A stretch of DNA of 64,000 bases from Anaerolineaceae bacterium UBA5211 (GCA_002412595.1 DHVJ01000047.1:5346-69345); one strand, 5' to 3'. Shown: positions 23,789 to 33,078, counted from the first letter of the stretch. Program-made: numbers and translations. Notes: a model not told the origin generated them from the letters alone.

Positions 23789-24022
23789 ATGATGTACGCA
23801 AAAATAAAAAAATGGGGCAATAGCTTGGCATTAAGAATTCCCCAAATATTTGCTGCCCAACTTGGAGTTGAAGAAAACTCAAATGTATCTCTGGAAATAT
23901 CGGACAACCGTTTAATTATTAAACGTGGTCAGACGTTAGAAGACATGCTTGCTTGTATTACAGATGAGAATAAACATGAACTTTTCGATTACGGAGAATC
24001 GAAAGGGAAGGAAATAATCTAG
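23789..24022 (+). CDS. mazE: MazE-type antitoxin (AbrB-fold)
   Basis: 77 residues with the SpoVT/AbrB-type DNA-binding opening 'YAKIKKWGNSLALRIPQIFA' and the strand 'LEISDNRLIIKR' near 36-51, followed by a flexible acidic tail that would wrap the toxin. Two adjacent ATGs exist (23789 and 23792), with AGAGGT upstream. It ends one base before the toxin start, the normal antitoxin-toxin order. The base composition is noticeably more AT-rich than the glycosyltransferase operon before it, consistent with acquisition by transfer. Confidence 0.88.
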   Translation: MMYAKIKKWGNSLALRIPQIFAAQLGVEENSNVSLEISDNRLIIKRGQTLEDMLACITDENKHELFDYGESKGKEII

Positions 24023-24023
24023 T

Positions 24024-24353
24024 ATGGATGTTCCTGAGCGGGGTGATTTAATCAAACTTGATTTTGATAACACACAGGGGCATGAGCAGACTGGCTATCG
24101 CAGGGCGATTGTAATTACCCCTTTTCCATACAACAAGATTACTGGCTTGGCTATGGTCTGTGCAATCACCAATCAGAAAAAGGGTTATCCATTTGAGGTG
24201 GATATACCGGCTGGATTGAATGTTACAGGAGTGATTTTATCCGATCAGATCAGGACGATTGATTGGAAAGTACGTAATGTGCGCATTGTTGATAAAGCAC
24301 CTTCTGATTGTATCGAAAAAGTCATTGAAAACCTATCCAAGTTAATTCAATAA
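24024..24353 (+). CDS. mazF: MazF/PemK-type endoribonuclease toxin
   Basis: 109 residues. The MazF fold is marked by 'PERGDLIKLDF' at the start, 'GHEQTGYRRAIVITPFPYN' near 18-36 (the E-Q-x-G-x-R-R/P-A-(V/I)-V signature), 'CAITNQKKGYPFEV' (T-S/N-x-x-K), and 'ILSDQIRTIDWKVR' near 72-85. MazF toxins cleave mRNA at short sequences and are held inactive by MazE. The pair may stabilise this region or act in stress or phage response; nothing here decides. Confidence 0.9.
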   Translation: MDVPERGDLIKLDFDNTQGHEQTGYRRAIVITPFPYNKITGLAMVCAITNQKKGYPFEVDIPAGLNVTGVILSDQIRTIDWKVRNVRIVDKAPSDCIEKVIENLSKLIQ

Positions 24354-24403
24354 GCTTAATAAAACAAAATATTCAATAACAGAATTGTTTTAAATACTTA
24401 ACA

Positions 24404-24432
24404 GAAACAGCTCACGATTCGTGAGCTGTTTC
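24404..24432. terminator. Terminator between convergent mazF and gdhA
   Basis: Near-perfect 12-14-bp palindrome (GAAACAGCTCACGA with TCGTGAGCTGTTTC) with a very tight loop. There is little T-run on either side, but its position between convergent genes supports termination. Confidence 0.6.
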
Positions 24433-24472
24433 CTTGAAAAGGAGATATCCCGGGGGTAATGTTTAAATTATG

Positions 24473-25759
24473 TTATATCCAGCCGCGCAATTGCATGGCC
24501 TTGACCACACGGGCGATGGCAACCATATAAGCCGCGTCGCGCATATAAGCTTTTTCTGAGAGAGCCATATCCAGCACGGCATGAAAAGCGCCGGTCAGGA
24601 TGTGGTCTTCTTTTTCCAGAACCTCATCTTTGGGCCAGTAATAATTCATGTCATTCTGCACAGATTCAAAATAAGAAACTGTCCCACCGCCGCTGTTGCA
24701 CAGGAAGTCGGGCAGCATGAAGATGCCGCGTTCGCGGATAATTGTGTCGGCATCCGGGGTGGTGGGGCCGTTGGCGCCTTCCGCGATGATCTTGACCTGC
24801 GTGCTGATTTCACTCACGTTTTGGGCATTGATCTGCCCTTCCAGCGCGGCGGGAATGAGCACGTCCACGTCTTTGCTCAACCAGGCATTGGCGTCTTCAA
24901 TTTTGTAGCCGGCTTCCACTGCTTTGGCCTTATGGATGCTGCCGTATTGGTCGGTGATGCTCTGCAGGAAGAGCGGGTCGAAACCTTTTTCCTTGCTGAC
25001 GGTATAGGAGGCGCGGTCGTCGCGGTCCCAATAGGACACGCATACTACCTCACCGCCCAAAATCTCTTTGTAGCCGATGGCTGCGTATTGGGCTACGTTG
25101 CCGAAGCCCTGAATGGCGGCGCGGGTCTTGCCGCTGTCCAGCTTGATGTGCTGCATGGCTTCGCGGATGGCATACACTACGCCGAAACCGGTGGCCTCCG
25201 TGCGGCCCAACGAACCGCCGCCGCCCACCGGCTTGCCGGTGATGACGCCGGGCGTGTATTCACCTGTCAGTTTGGAATATTCATCCATCATCCAGCCCAT
25301 CATTTGCGGGGTGGTGCCCACGTCGGGGGCTGGGACGTCCTGGCGCGGCCCGATGTTTTTCCACATCTGCTGCACCCAGCCGCGCACCAGCCGTTCTTTC
25401 TCGCTGTTGGAAAGGGTGGAGGGGTCAACGATAACGCCGCCCTTTCCGCCGCCCAGGGGAATATCCGCCACTGCGCATTTCCAGGTCATCCAGGTGGCCA
25501 GGGCGCGCACCGAATCGATGGTCTCGGAGGGATGGAAGCGCAGCCCGCCTTTGTTGGGCCCGCGCGCGTCGTTATGCTGCACGCGGTAGCCCTGGAAGAT
25601 GCGTACCTCGCCGGAATCCATGCGCACCGGAATGCGGAAGTGAAACTCGCGCTGCGGCCAGCGCAGGAATTCGCGCACGGTCGGGCTTAATTTGAGCATA
25701 TCAGCGACATGGTCGAACTGTTGTTGAGCCATTTGGAACGGGTTTAAAGGTGTGGGCAT
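24473..25759 (-). CDS. gdhA: Glutamate dehydrogenase (Glu/Leu/Phe/Val family)
   Basis: About 428 residues, full length for hexameric GDH. The catalytic lysine region is 'GPNKGGLRFHP' and 'WKCAVADIPLGGGKGGVIVDP' (about residues 65-115), with 'PAPDVGT' near 143. The Rossmann domain opens with 'AAIQGFGNVAQYAA' near 210, where the G-x-G-x-x-A/G pattern is kept. The enzyme interconverts glutamate and 2-oxoglutarate plus ammonia with NAD(P). The start at 25759 is chosen for GGAG 5 bases upstream; an ATG 18 bases earlier lacks a site. It lies just downstream of the HPr gene on the same strand. Confidence 0.92.
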   Translation of the reverse strand: MPTPLNPFQMAQQQFDHVADMLKLSPTVREFLRWPQREFHFRIPVRMDSGEVRIFQGYRVQHNDARGPNKGGLRFHPSETIDSVRALATWMTWKCAVADIPLGGGKGGVIVDPSTLSNSEKERLVRGWVQQMWKNIGPRQDVPAPDVGTTPQMMGWMMDEYSKLTGEYTPGVITGKPVGGGGSLGRTEATGFGVVYAIREAMQHIKLDSGKTRAAIQGFGNVAQYAAIGYKEILGGEVVCVSYWDRDDRASYTVSKEKGFDPLFLQSITDQYGSIHKAKAVEAGYKIEDANAWLSKDVDVLIPAALEGQINAQNVSEISTQVKIIAEGANGPTTPDADTIIRERGIFMLPDFLCNSGGGTVSYFESVQNDMNYYWPKDEVLEKEDHILTGAFHAVLDMALSEKAYMRDAAYMVAIARVVKAMQLRGWI

Positions 25760-25801
25760 TATTTCTCCGCCGGACAAAATTTTTCCGCGAATATCGCGGA
25801 T

Positions 25802-26071
25802 TTATTCGAAATTTTGGTTGACCAGGGAACAGATTTCTTCAATAGCCTGGCCTTCATCTTCGCCGTCAGCCATCACCTGGATGGTGTGGCCGCTGTAAAC
25901 GCCCAGTGAAAGGATGCGCAGAATACTTTTGGCGTTAACATCGTTTGAGCCGGTGGAGAGGTTGCGTACGGTGATGTTGCTTTTGAATTTATTGGCTGTG
26001 CGCACAAAAAGGTCGGCTGGCCGTGCGTGCAGCCCCTGATCGTTATTTAAAGTTAATTCAGTTTCAACCAT
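25802..26071 (-). CDS. ptsH: Phosphocarrier protein HPr
   Basis: 89 residues. The phosphorylatable histidine is in 'GLHARP' (His about 15), and the regulatory serine region is 'NAKSILRILSLGV' (Ser about 46), so both the phosphotransfer and HPr-kinase-type regulation residues are present. HPr passes phosphate from enzyme I to the EIIA proteins of the PTS. No ptsI gene lies in the window. It is next to a PRD regulator and a PTS operon (28518-31967), its likely partners. Confidence 0.95.
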   Translation of the reverse strand: MVETELTLNNDQGLHARPADLFVRTANKFKSNITVRNLSTGSNDVNAKSILRILSLGVYSGHTIQVMADGEDEGQAIEEICSLVNQNFE

Positions 26072-26265
26072 TTATCACTCCAGATTAAATTCAAGGTGCT
26101 TATCCGGTCTTTATTGCGCGCAGCACATCTGACCGGGACGATTAGATTATAGAATACGGCTGTGGATAATGCTTGTTCTGATTTTGTAACAAATACATGT
26201 GACAAAAAAGAACTTTATTGGAAAAAATCTCCTGAAAACAATGATAATTGCGAGAAAATCGCCGT

Positions 26266-28353
26266 CTAAATTTCTCCGGTCAGTTTTGGCAGCCATTCCC
26301 ATAGTAGATGAATGATCTCGGCGGGTCTTTCGGCGGCGCGCATATCCTGCATGAATTGCGGAATTTGCACCAATTCATTCAATTGGAATAGAGCCGTCAA
26401 GTGGGAATTATCATCGGTCGCGCCTAAAACAAATATCAGGTCAACATCCGGTATGTGCGCACCCTCGTACTGAAAAGGTTTTGAAAGGCGCATCATACTC
26501 ATGCACAATTGGTTGACGCCGTCGGTGGGTTTGGCGTGCAGCAGCAATGTGCCTGAGCCCATATACATATAAAATCCATGGTTCTCAATCAGGTCGATCA
26601 TGGCATCCAAATAGCGCGGCTGGATGCAGGCATTCTGGATCAGCGGTTCGCTGGCAATGCGCACCATGTCCTGCCAGGTATCGACGGATGAGGCCAGGCT
26701 GATATAGGGCATTTTGAGCAGGTCAACCAGGGAATTTTGCTGGTCCAGACCGGCCAGGCGGTGGCGACGCTTGCTCTGGTTTTTTTCGGTAACCCAACGC
26801 TGGATATTTTTGATATCTTCGCTTTCCAAAAAAGGGCTGACTTCAATCACCGGCAGGGATGGATTGTCAATTGCCAAGGTGCTGATAATGGCTTCCGCAC
26901 GCTGCGAGGTTTCCGGCAGCTGCTCAAAAGTGTTGATGATTTGCATAACTTTCAGGTTGGGAAATTCATATTCCAGGCGAGATTTTAGCAGGGAACTTTT
27001 GGAACGGGTGCCATCATTGGCAATGATGACAGATAGGCGCGAGTCCTCAACAGTGCGCAGCCGTTCCAGGCCGGCCAGCAGGTACATGGCAATAAAGCCG
27101 ATTTCCTCTTCCGGCACGTGGATATTGATCTCGTTTTCCAACACAAAAATGCTGCTCTCTGCCACGCGGTAAATTTGGGCGTACCTTTCCTGAATGGTTG
27201 TCAAATTCGAATTGCGGATGGGAATATGATGCTGCAGACGAAAAATTGCGTAATCCAGGTGGTGGGAAATCTCGCGGATCAGGACATGGTCGATTTTCAG
27301 CATGGGGTGCAGTCGCATGGAGCAGATATTGACGATACTGACGGCGATTTTCTCGCTTTTTAGGGATGCAGACGGGGGAGTATGCTCGAATTCACTTTCA
27401 AGCAAGTAATAATTATCCCATTTGGTGCTCATGATCAGCGCGGCGATGATCTCCAATTCCTTTTCGCTGACCTCAATATCATATTTCTTTTCGATCTGAT
27501 AACCGATGATTTGGATCACGGTAAATTCATCACTGTTGCGCACTTCCGGATCAACCTCACCTTCGATGACGTTGCCGATACGCATAGCCAGGATGGCTAC
27601 ACCCAGGTAAACCATGATTTCGGCTTGGGCGATGACAGACATGGAAATGCTGATATTTTCCTCGATTTGATGGATCACGCGCCGGCAGAAAGGCAGTTCC
27701 AGCTGGTTAATAAATAGCTCAAAGCGGCTGGAGATGCAGGAATTCGAGAACTTATTGGCGTGCAGGAAAACATTGGAGAGCTGGTACCAGTATTTGTCCC
27801 CCAGTTCTTCGCGCAGCAGCCGCACCAATGCGAAACGGCGTGATTCTTCCAGGCCCTCAATCCACAATCCTTTGGCTGATTTGCGCTGTAATTTCAAACC
27901 GAAATTACTCAGCCAGGCTTCCACTTCGCAAATGTCTTTGAACAGGGTGGAGCGGGAAAAGTCTTCGACTTCCACCAACTGCTTGGTAGAAATGGGCTCT
28001 TCCACCAGCAACAGATAGAGCAGGATAATGCGCACGCGTTCCTGTCGGGAAAGCACGATATCGCAGTCTTCCAGATTGTTGATGATCTCCAGCAGGTTGC
28101 GTTTCTTTTCCTGAGAGGCTACCACTTCCACGCCGTAACCGGGGCGATTGATGAAATTGACCTCGGCGCTTTTTAACCAGGAGCGCACCACTTCCATGTT
28201 GTAGCGGATCACGCGCGGGCTTAACCCGGTTTGATCGGAAAGCTCGGATAAGGTGGCTTTGCCGTTTGTCGAGAGCAGGGCGCGCAGGATGGATTGCTGG
28301 CGGATATTGATCTCGGGAGCGTGCGTTAACATGCTCTGGATTTTATCATACAC
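26266..28353 (-). CDS. PRD-containing PTS transcriptional regulator (MtlR/BglG-type)
   Basis: 695 residues in the order: DNA-binding HTH (about 15-60, 'ATLSELSDQTGLSPRVIRYN'), second HTH (about 110-160), PRD1 (about 185-290), PRD2 (about 310-415, ending 'PEEEIGFIAMYLLAGLERL'), an EIIB-like GatB domain (about 420-510) and an EIIA-type domain (about 550-690) with the active-site-type His in 'TLLLHAKPTDG'. The EIIB-like domain has 'VIIANDGTRSKSSLLKSRL', where the usual phospho-cysteine is missing, so that relay step is probably lost. It is divergent from the EIIA/EIIB/EIIC operon and is likely its activator, responding to PTS phosphorylation. Confidence 0.88.
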   Translation of the reverse strand: MYDKIQSMLTHAPEINIRQQSILRALLSTNGKATLSELSDQTGLSPRVIRYNMEVVRSWLKSAEVNFINRPGYGVEVVASQEKKRNLLEIINNLEDCDIVLSRQERVRIILLYLLLVEEPISTKQLVEVEDFSRSTLFKDICEVEAWLSNFGLKLQRKSAKGLWIEGLEESRRFALVRLLREELGDKYWYQLSNVFLHANKFSNSCISSRFELFINQLELPFCRRVIHQIEENISISMSVIAQAEIMVYLGVAILAMRIGNVIEGEVDPEVRNSDEFTVIQIIGYQIEKKYDIEVSEKELEIIAALIMSTKWDNYYLLESEFEHTPPSASLKSEKIAVSIVNICSMRLHPMLKIDHVLIREISHHLDYAIFRLQHHIPIRNSNLTTIQERYAQIYRVAESSIFVLENEINIHVPEEEIGFIAMYLLAGLERLRTVEDSRLSVIIANDGTRSKSSLLKSRLEYEFPNLKVMQIINTFEQLPETSQRAEAIISTLAIDNPSLPVIEVSPFLESEDIKNIQRWVTEKNQSKRRHRLAGLDQQNSLVDLLKMPYISLASSVDTWQDMVRIASEPLIQNACIQPRYLDAMIDLIENHGFYMYMGSGTLLLHAKPTDGVNQLCMSMMRLSKPFQYEGAHIPDVDLIFVLGATDDNSHLTALFQLNELVQIPQFMQDMRAAERPAEIIHLLWEWLPKLTGEI

Positions 28354-28416
28354 AGTTCAATATTGTCACAACAAATTATGGCAAGAAGCACACATCTCGA
28401 TTCGGCCTTCAGTTTG

Positions 28417-28422
28417 TATAAT
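28417..28422 (+). promoter_or_regulatory. Possible -10 box of the PTS operon
   Basis: A perfect TATAAT in the divergent intergenic region, about 95 bases before the EIIA start. No good -35 box is seen, as expected of a promoter that needs an activator. Confidence 0.4.
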
Positions 28423-28517
28423 GCTTGAAGATATTTTAAACAATCAGATTATTTTTTAAGTCATTATTTTGTTTTAAGCATTCAATAAAAATCTATAAAG
28501 CAGAGGTGTCATCAAAC

Positions 28518-28976
28518 GTGGCGGCTGATCTATTATCGAATCTAATTGTCATTAAGAGCAGTAAAACAAGCAAAGAAGAAGTGCTGCAGGAGTTATCTGA
28601 TGCAGCCATCGCGGCCGGATATGCCCGGCCCGGCTATTGTCAAGCCATTCTGGAACGGGAAGCTAAATACCCCACCGGACTGCACACCCCCGAAATTGAA
28701 GTAGCAGTCCCGCACGCGGACGCGGAATGGACCATCAAACCCTCATTGACGATCGCAATTTTAAAAGACCCGGTGACCTTTGACCCTATGGGAGGTGAAG
28801 GCGGCTTGGTGAGCGCTGAACTGGTTTTTATGCTGACCATTGAGGATGCCTCAGAACACGTGGACTTCCTGCGCGCGTTTTCCACCCTGATGGAAGCTCC
28901 CCAGGTTTTGATTGATTTTAAGAATAGCGGGGACCCGGAACCGATCATTGAGATCATCCGCGCAAGAATGCGCTAA
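28518..28976 (+). CDS. PTS EIIA component (fructose/galactitol type)
   Basis: About 152 residues of the mannitol-fructose EIIA fold; the phosphorylatable His is in 'EVAVPHADAEW' near residue 66. It takes phosphate from HPr and gives it to EIIB. The GTG at 28518 is preferred because the AGAGGTG site (28502-28508) then sits 9 bases upstream; a GTG at 28506 would overlap that site. First gene of an operon with an aminotransferase, EIIB and EIIC. Confidence 0.88.
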   Translation: MAADLLSNLIVIKSSKTSKEEVLQELSDAAIAAGYARPGYCQAILEREAKYPTGLHTPEIEVAVPHADAEWTIKPSLTIAILKDPVTFDPMGGEGGLVSAELVFMLTIEDASEHVDFLRAFSTLMEAPQVLIDFKNSGDPEPIIEIIRARMR

Positions 28977-29007
28977 TTTATTAATTGTTTAAGGAGACTT
29001 TATTTAT

Positions 29008-30114
29008 ATGAACCTCAAAGAAATTGTGAATCCTCGTTTATTTGACATTCCTGACTATGATCAAATCCATGTCACGCAGTGTTGGCAGGATCCCACCATC
29101 CGCCGTGAAATGTCCAATGAATCCAATTACGCGCCAATCCCGGCAATTCAGGAAGCCATTCGCAGTGTTGCCGATAAGGCCAACTACTATGCTGAAGATG
29201 CTGCTTATGCTTTATCACTGCGTGAAAAGATAGCTGCTTATTGTTCGGTCAAAGCTGAGAACGTTGCCTTAGGCAACGGTTCCATTGAATTGCTGGATCT
29301 GCTTTTCCAGGTGCTCATGGCTGCTCCTGATAAAGATGAAGCTGTTTTACTGCAGCCCGATTATTCCGCTTATGTGCCCCGCTTGAAATTTTTTGGCTGG
29401 AAGATTAAGTTTGCGCAATTATCGGCCGGTTTGGATAAAGCTGCCGACCAGGTCATGGCTGCCATTTCCGAAAATACCAAGTTTGTGCTGCTCTCGCGGC
29501 CCAATAATCCCATGGGAACTGTTATGCCGCGCGAAGAGATCACCCGCATGTTGGAAACCGGCAAGCTGATCATTGTGGACGAAGCCTATATTGAAATGGC
29601 GGATGCTGGTACCTCTGTTTCGGAATGGGTTAACCAGTATGACAACCTGATCGTCATGCGCACTTTCAGCAAAGGCTTCTGCCTGGCAGGTATCCGCCTG
29701 GGTTATATGTTGGCCACCCCGGAATTGGTACGTTACATCAACCGCTCCCGCCACATTTTCAACATCAATCTCGCGGCTATGGCAGCCGGTGAAGCGGCCA
29801 TGGATCATCTGAATGAATGCCGCCAGATTTTCAAGAAACTGACTGACACGCGGGATTGGCTCACTGCTGAATTGGCTAAAATCCCCGGGTTCAAGCCAAT
29901 TCCTTCACAGGCCAACTTTGTGATGGTGAATGTTAAAGATTCCGGAAAGACTGCCACCGAATGCGTGGATTACCTGTTGGAGATGGGATTCTTCGTGCGC
30001 AGTTTTGCCAAAAAGGCCGGGCTTGAGCCGGATGCTTATTTCCGCATCTCAGTGGGTTTACCTGAGGATATGGAAGAGCTCGTTGTGTATATGAAAGAAT
30101 TTGTTGCGAAATAA
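29008..30114 (+). CDS. HisC-like class I/II PLP aminotransferase within a PTS operon
   Basis: 368 residues, fold type I. The PLP lysine is in 'TFSKGFCLAGIRLGY' near residue 221, the PLP-phosphate and ring contacts are in 'LGNGSIELLDLL' and 'SRPNNPMGT', the Asp of 'IIVDEAYIEM' contacts the pyridine nitrogen, and 'YFRISVG' near 340 supplies the carboxylate/phosphate-binding Arg. It most resembles histidinol-phosphate aminotransferases. No other histidine gene is near and it lies between EIIA and EIIB, so a catabolic role on a PTS-imported amino compound, or a misplaced biosynthetic enzyme, are both possible. The substrate cannot be assigned. Confidence 0.82.
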   Translation: MNLKEIVNPRLFDIPDYDQIHVTQCWQDPTIRREMSNESNYAPIPAIQEAIRSVADKANYYAEDAAYALSLREKIAAYCSVKAENVALGNGSIELLDLLFQVLMAAPDKDEAVLLQPDYSAYVPRLKFFGWKIKFAQLSAGLDKAADQVMAAISENTKFVLLSRPNNPMGTVMPREEITRMLETGKLIIVDEAYIEMADAGTSVSEWVNQYDNLIVMRTFSKGFCLAGIRLGYMLATPELVRYINRSRHIFNINLAAMAAGEAAMDHLNECRQIFKKLTDTRDWLTAELAKIPGFKPIPSQANFVMVNVKDSGKTATECVDYLLEMGFFVRSFAKKAGLEPDAYFRISVGLPEDMEELVVYMKEFVAK

Positions 30115-30164
30115 TGGCGCTAATACTTTAGCACCTATTTATTTAAGAAAAGGAGATTTTAGAA

Positions 30165-30473
30165 ATGGGAAGACCAGCAGTTATTTTAGTAATGTGCGGT
30201 TCATCAATCGCAACCTCCAATCTCGCAGCTGTGAAATTGGAAAATGAAGCCAAACGCCGCAAGATAAAAGTCGTGACCAAAAAAGGCAAAATCGCTGACA
30301 TCAATATGTTGGTTGAAAGCATGAAGCCGGATTTGATTGTGGCGACAGCACAAACAGGAGCGCGCGATGACGTAAAAGTCTTCAGCGGCGTACCCCTGAT
30401 CAGCACCGTAGGTCAGGAAAAATTGTACGATGACATCTTTGCATATATCGCCGAGTTAGGTTTAGGGCAATAG
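30165..30473 (+). CDS. PTS EIIB component (galactitol/lactose-type)
   Basis: 102 residues. The phospho-cysteine lies in 'ILVMCGSSIATSNLAA' (Cys about 11), the P-loop-like motif of GatB-type EIIB proteins. It receives phosphate from EIIA and phosphorylates the sugar as it passes through EIIC. GGAG lies about 8 bases before the ATG. It sits between the aminotransferase and EIIC. Confidence 0.88.
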   Translation: MGRPAVILVMCGSSIATSNLAAVKLENEAKRRKIKVVTKKGKIADINMLVESMKPDLIVATAQTGARDDVKVFSGVPLISTVGQEKLYDDIFAYIAELGLGQ

Positions 30474-30590
30474 TACCGCCATTTTTTTATGGATTATTTA
30501 TTAAAAGATGAGAGGAGGTGGAGGGAATCAGGAGATTTTATCGGTAAGCAATGTTTTATCTGGAGTTAAATAACTAATAGGAGAGATACA

Positions 30591-31967
30591 ATGGATTTGG
30601 GATTTGTAAATGCTATTCTCGATCCGGTCATGAACGCGGGACCACTTTTTATGATCTTTATCGTGTTCACAGTGATTGGATTAGTTGTACGCTTGGGATT
30701 CATGAAGGCCGTACGCAACGGTCTGATGATCGCAGTGGGCTTCAATGGTGTCTATATCGTGGTCGATTACTTCCTCGGCTCAGTAGCGCCTGCAGCTGAA
30801 GCTTTAGCAACCCGTTTCGGCGGTGTGTTCACCTACACCGACATCGGTTGGGCTGCTTTCGCTTCATTTGCCTGGAGTTCTCCTTGGGCTTATGTGGTTG
30901 TTCTGCTCAGTTTGGCTGTCAACCTGGTTATGATCTTCACCAGCATGACCGACACCCTGAACCTGAATATTTGGGATTTCTGGGAAGCCATTATCGCTTG
31001 CTTGATCGTTTATGGTCTGACCAACAACATCATTGCCGGTCTGGTTTTCGCTACCTTCCTGGCATGGTTCAACCTGATGATGTCCGATTTCAACGCCCAG
31101 CGCGGTTACTGCTCGGATTTGGGTTTTGAAGGCTTATCCTTCTATCAGGGCACTAACGTGGTGTGGGGTGCATTCGGCCATTATGTCGGCAAATTGCTTG
31201 ACAAAACCGGTTTGGAAGCGAAAATTACTCCTGATTACATTCAGGATAAATTTGGTGTAATCGGTGAACCTGCCGTATTGGGCGGTGTTATCGGTTTGCT
31301 CATGGGCATTGGCGCCGGCTATTTCTGGATCGACATTGTCATGCTGATGATTGCCCTGGCAACCTCACTGGTGCTGATCCCCATGATGTCCGGCATCGTT
31401 ATGCAGGCTTTGGTACCTGTCTCTGAAGCAGCGGCCAGTTTCATGAAGAACTCAACCAGCGGTAAGCAAATCTACATCGGTGTGGATCCCGCTATTGCAG
31501 TTGGCAACACCACCGTTCTGGCGACCACCGTTTTGATGGTCCCGATCCTGCTGATCATGGCCTTCGTCATCCCCGGCTCCGTCAACCATCCTTTAGCCGA
31601 CCTGCCCTCCCTGCTGTTCTTCTGGGTCTTCGTCGTGGCTCCTAATAAATTCGACTTGGTTCGCACCCTGATCACTACAACTCTAATGGGTATCTACGGC
31701 ACCATCGCCGCAATGATTGGTGTTGCCAAATGGTCATCCATGGTTGCTGTAGCGACCGGTAGCGTGACAGTAGTTGAAGGAACCGGAGTTACCTCCTGGT
31801 TCAACCACCTCTGCCCCGAATTGCTGGTGGCTGGTTTATTGGGCGAAAATTATGGCAAGATTGGTATGCCCGGTTTGATCGCGTTCTGTGCGATCATCGT
31901 CGCGATCACGATTGTGTTCCGTCTGCGTTACTTAAAAGGTATTAAGACTGCAGCTGTAGCTGCGTAA
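30591..31967 (+). CDS. PTS EIIC permease, galactitol family
   Basis: 458 residues with about ten to twelve membrane helices and the GatC-type opening 'VNAILDPVMNAGPLFMIFIV'. It also has the internal 'FGVIGEPAVLGGVIGLLMGI' segment near 222, where the E-P loop of this family binds sugar. The galactitol family includes permeases for galactitol, arabitol and related polyols; the real substrate is unknown. The 116-base gap before it holds a purine-rich GAGGAGGTGGAGGG stretch but no gene. A strong terminator follows. Confidence 0.88.
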   Translation: MDLGFVNAILDPVMNAGPLFMIFIVFTVIGLVVRLGFMKAVRNGLMIAVGFNGVYIVVDYFLGSVAPAAEALATRFGGVFTYTDIGWAAFASFAWSSPWAYVVVLLSLAVNLVMIFTSMTDTLNLNIWDFWEAIIACLIVYGLTNNIIAGLVFATFLAWFNLMMSDFNAQRGYCSDLGFEGLSFYQGTNVVWGAFGHYVGKLLDKTGLEAKITPDYIQDKFGVIGEPAVLGGVIGLLMGIGAGYFWIDIVMLMIALATSLVLIPMMSGIVMQALVPVSEAAASFMKNSTSGKQIYIGVDPAIAVGNTTVLATTVLMVPILLIMAFVIPGSVNHPLADLPSLLFFWVFVVAPNKFDLVRTLITTTLMGIYGTIAAMIGVAKWSSMVAVATGSVTVVEGTGVTSWFNHLCPELLVAGLLGENYGKIGMPGLIAFCAIIVAITIVFRLRYLKGIKTAAVAA

Positions 31968-31978
31968 ATATTGGTATT

Positions 31979-32013
31979 ACTGAGGATGGGTCTTTTCATG
32001 GCCCATCCTCAGT
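31979..32013 (+). terminator. Terminator of the PTS operon
   Basis: A perfect 12-bp stem (ACTGAGGATGGG with CCCATCCTCAGT) with a 10-11-base loop, followed by GCTTTTTA. Confidence 0.85.
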
Positions 32014-32113
32014 GCTTTTTATTATCTAAGAATGCACTTATCAATTCCCCGTTTGTTCCTTTAGCCATTTTCAATGATTATAATTACCGGGGAAAACCAG
32101 GAGAAAACATATC

Positions 32114-32884
32114 ATGCGTTTTATTCGCAATGAGATTCAGATTCCAAAACAATTAGTTTCCCCGGAGAAGCGTAAAACGTTGCCCTTTATTTTATTGATC
32201 ATCGGTGTAGGGATCATGATCGTAGGAGTCGCAGGTTTCTTTTCAGCATTTTTCTTTAATGAAATGATTGAAGCCCGTTGGCCGGTACGATACCGCGATA
32301 TACAAACCTATTCGCTTGTAGTTGCGGGTTCAGGCATGTTGTTGTATATTGCCATGGCTGTAGTTATGAAGATTCCGCTGCGGAAAACCACTTATTATAG
32401 AGTGACAACGATTGTAAAAGGTGAACCTTTTGATCCCCCGCGCAAGAATGATTACACCAAAGCCATCTACGCGCGTTTACATGACCTGAGCGATGAATGG
32501 GCGTATTTCTCGGAAGTTAAGCCGCCGGATACGGATTTTGTCATTCCGCAGGTTCTTGTAGGGCCGGGCGGGGTTTTTGCAACCCAACCCATCGCCGAAA
32601 ATCCGGAGCGCAAAGCCTTCAAAGATCCCGGACCTGAATTTGAACGTGCCAGCAAGAAATTGGGAAATGCCATCGGTCAATCTGTGCTGCCGGTAACGAT
32701 TTTTTCCAACCCTAAATTGGTAGTAATTTACAAGGATACCTGCAAGCCTAAAACCCGGATCATGAATATCCGCGATATTTATGATTTCTTTGACAACCAA
32801 AAGCGCAAATACTCGGAGACGGTTCAGAAAGAGATCGAACAAAAGGTTTATGACCTGATTGCCGGTACTCAACCCGGCAGTTGA
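32114..32884 (+). CDS. Membrane protein with NERD-like C-terminal domain
   Basis: 256 residues. Two membrane helices (about 26-50 and 68-88) are followed by a soluble domain. In it 'PDTDFVIPQVLVGPGGVFATQP' (about 138-159) resembles the core of nuclease-related NERD domains, in which a D-(H/F)-(V/I/L) strand precedes V-G-P-x-G-(V/L)-(F/W). Catalytic residues of active nucleases are not clearly present. GGAG lies about 9 bases before the start. It is a lone gene between two terminator-like structures; function unknown. Confidence 0.65.
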   Translation: MRFIRNEIQIPKQLVSPEKRKTLPFILLIIGVGIMIVGVAGFFSAFFFNEMIEARWPVRYRDIQTYSLVVAGSGMLLYIAMAVVMKIPLRKTTYYRVTTIVKGEPFDPPRKNDYTKAIYARLHDLSDEWAYFSEVKPPDTDFVIPQVLVGPGGVFATQPIAENPERKAFKDPGPEFERASKKLGNAIGQSVLPVTIFSNPKLVVIYKDTCKPKTRIMNIRDIYDFFDNQKRKYSETVQKEIEQKVYDLIAGTQPGS

Positions 32885-33078
32885 ATGAAGCCTGTCCGAT
32901 GAAAAAAGAGAAGCGTCTGATCGAAAGATTCGGCGCTTTTTTTATTCCAGTTTGACCACATTGGCTGAAAAAACCAAAAGCTGTTCCAATTTAGAGAGGT
33001 AATGATAAGATTAGGTGAAGAAATATTGTTTGACCAAGTTGTAAAAAACTAAAGAACCACGGACTTATACAGATAACC

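Noticed and set aside
24581..25690. 369-codon plus-strand frame opposite glutamate dehydrogenase
   Set aside because: Shadow frame; the minus strand encodes a full GDH with catalytic motifs.
30480..30590. Purine-rich GAGGAGGTGGAGGG stretch as the ribosome-binding site of a small gene
   Set aside because: No open frame of useful length begins at a proper distance from it.
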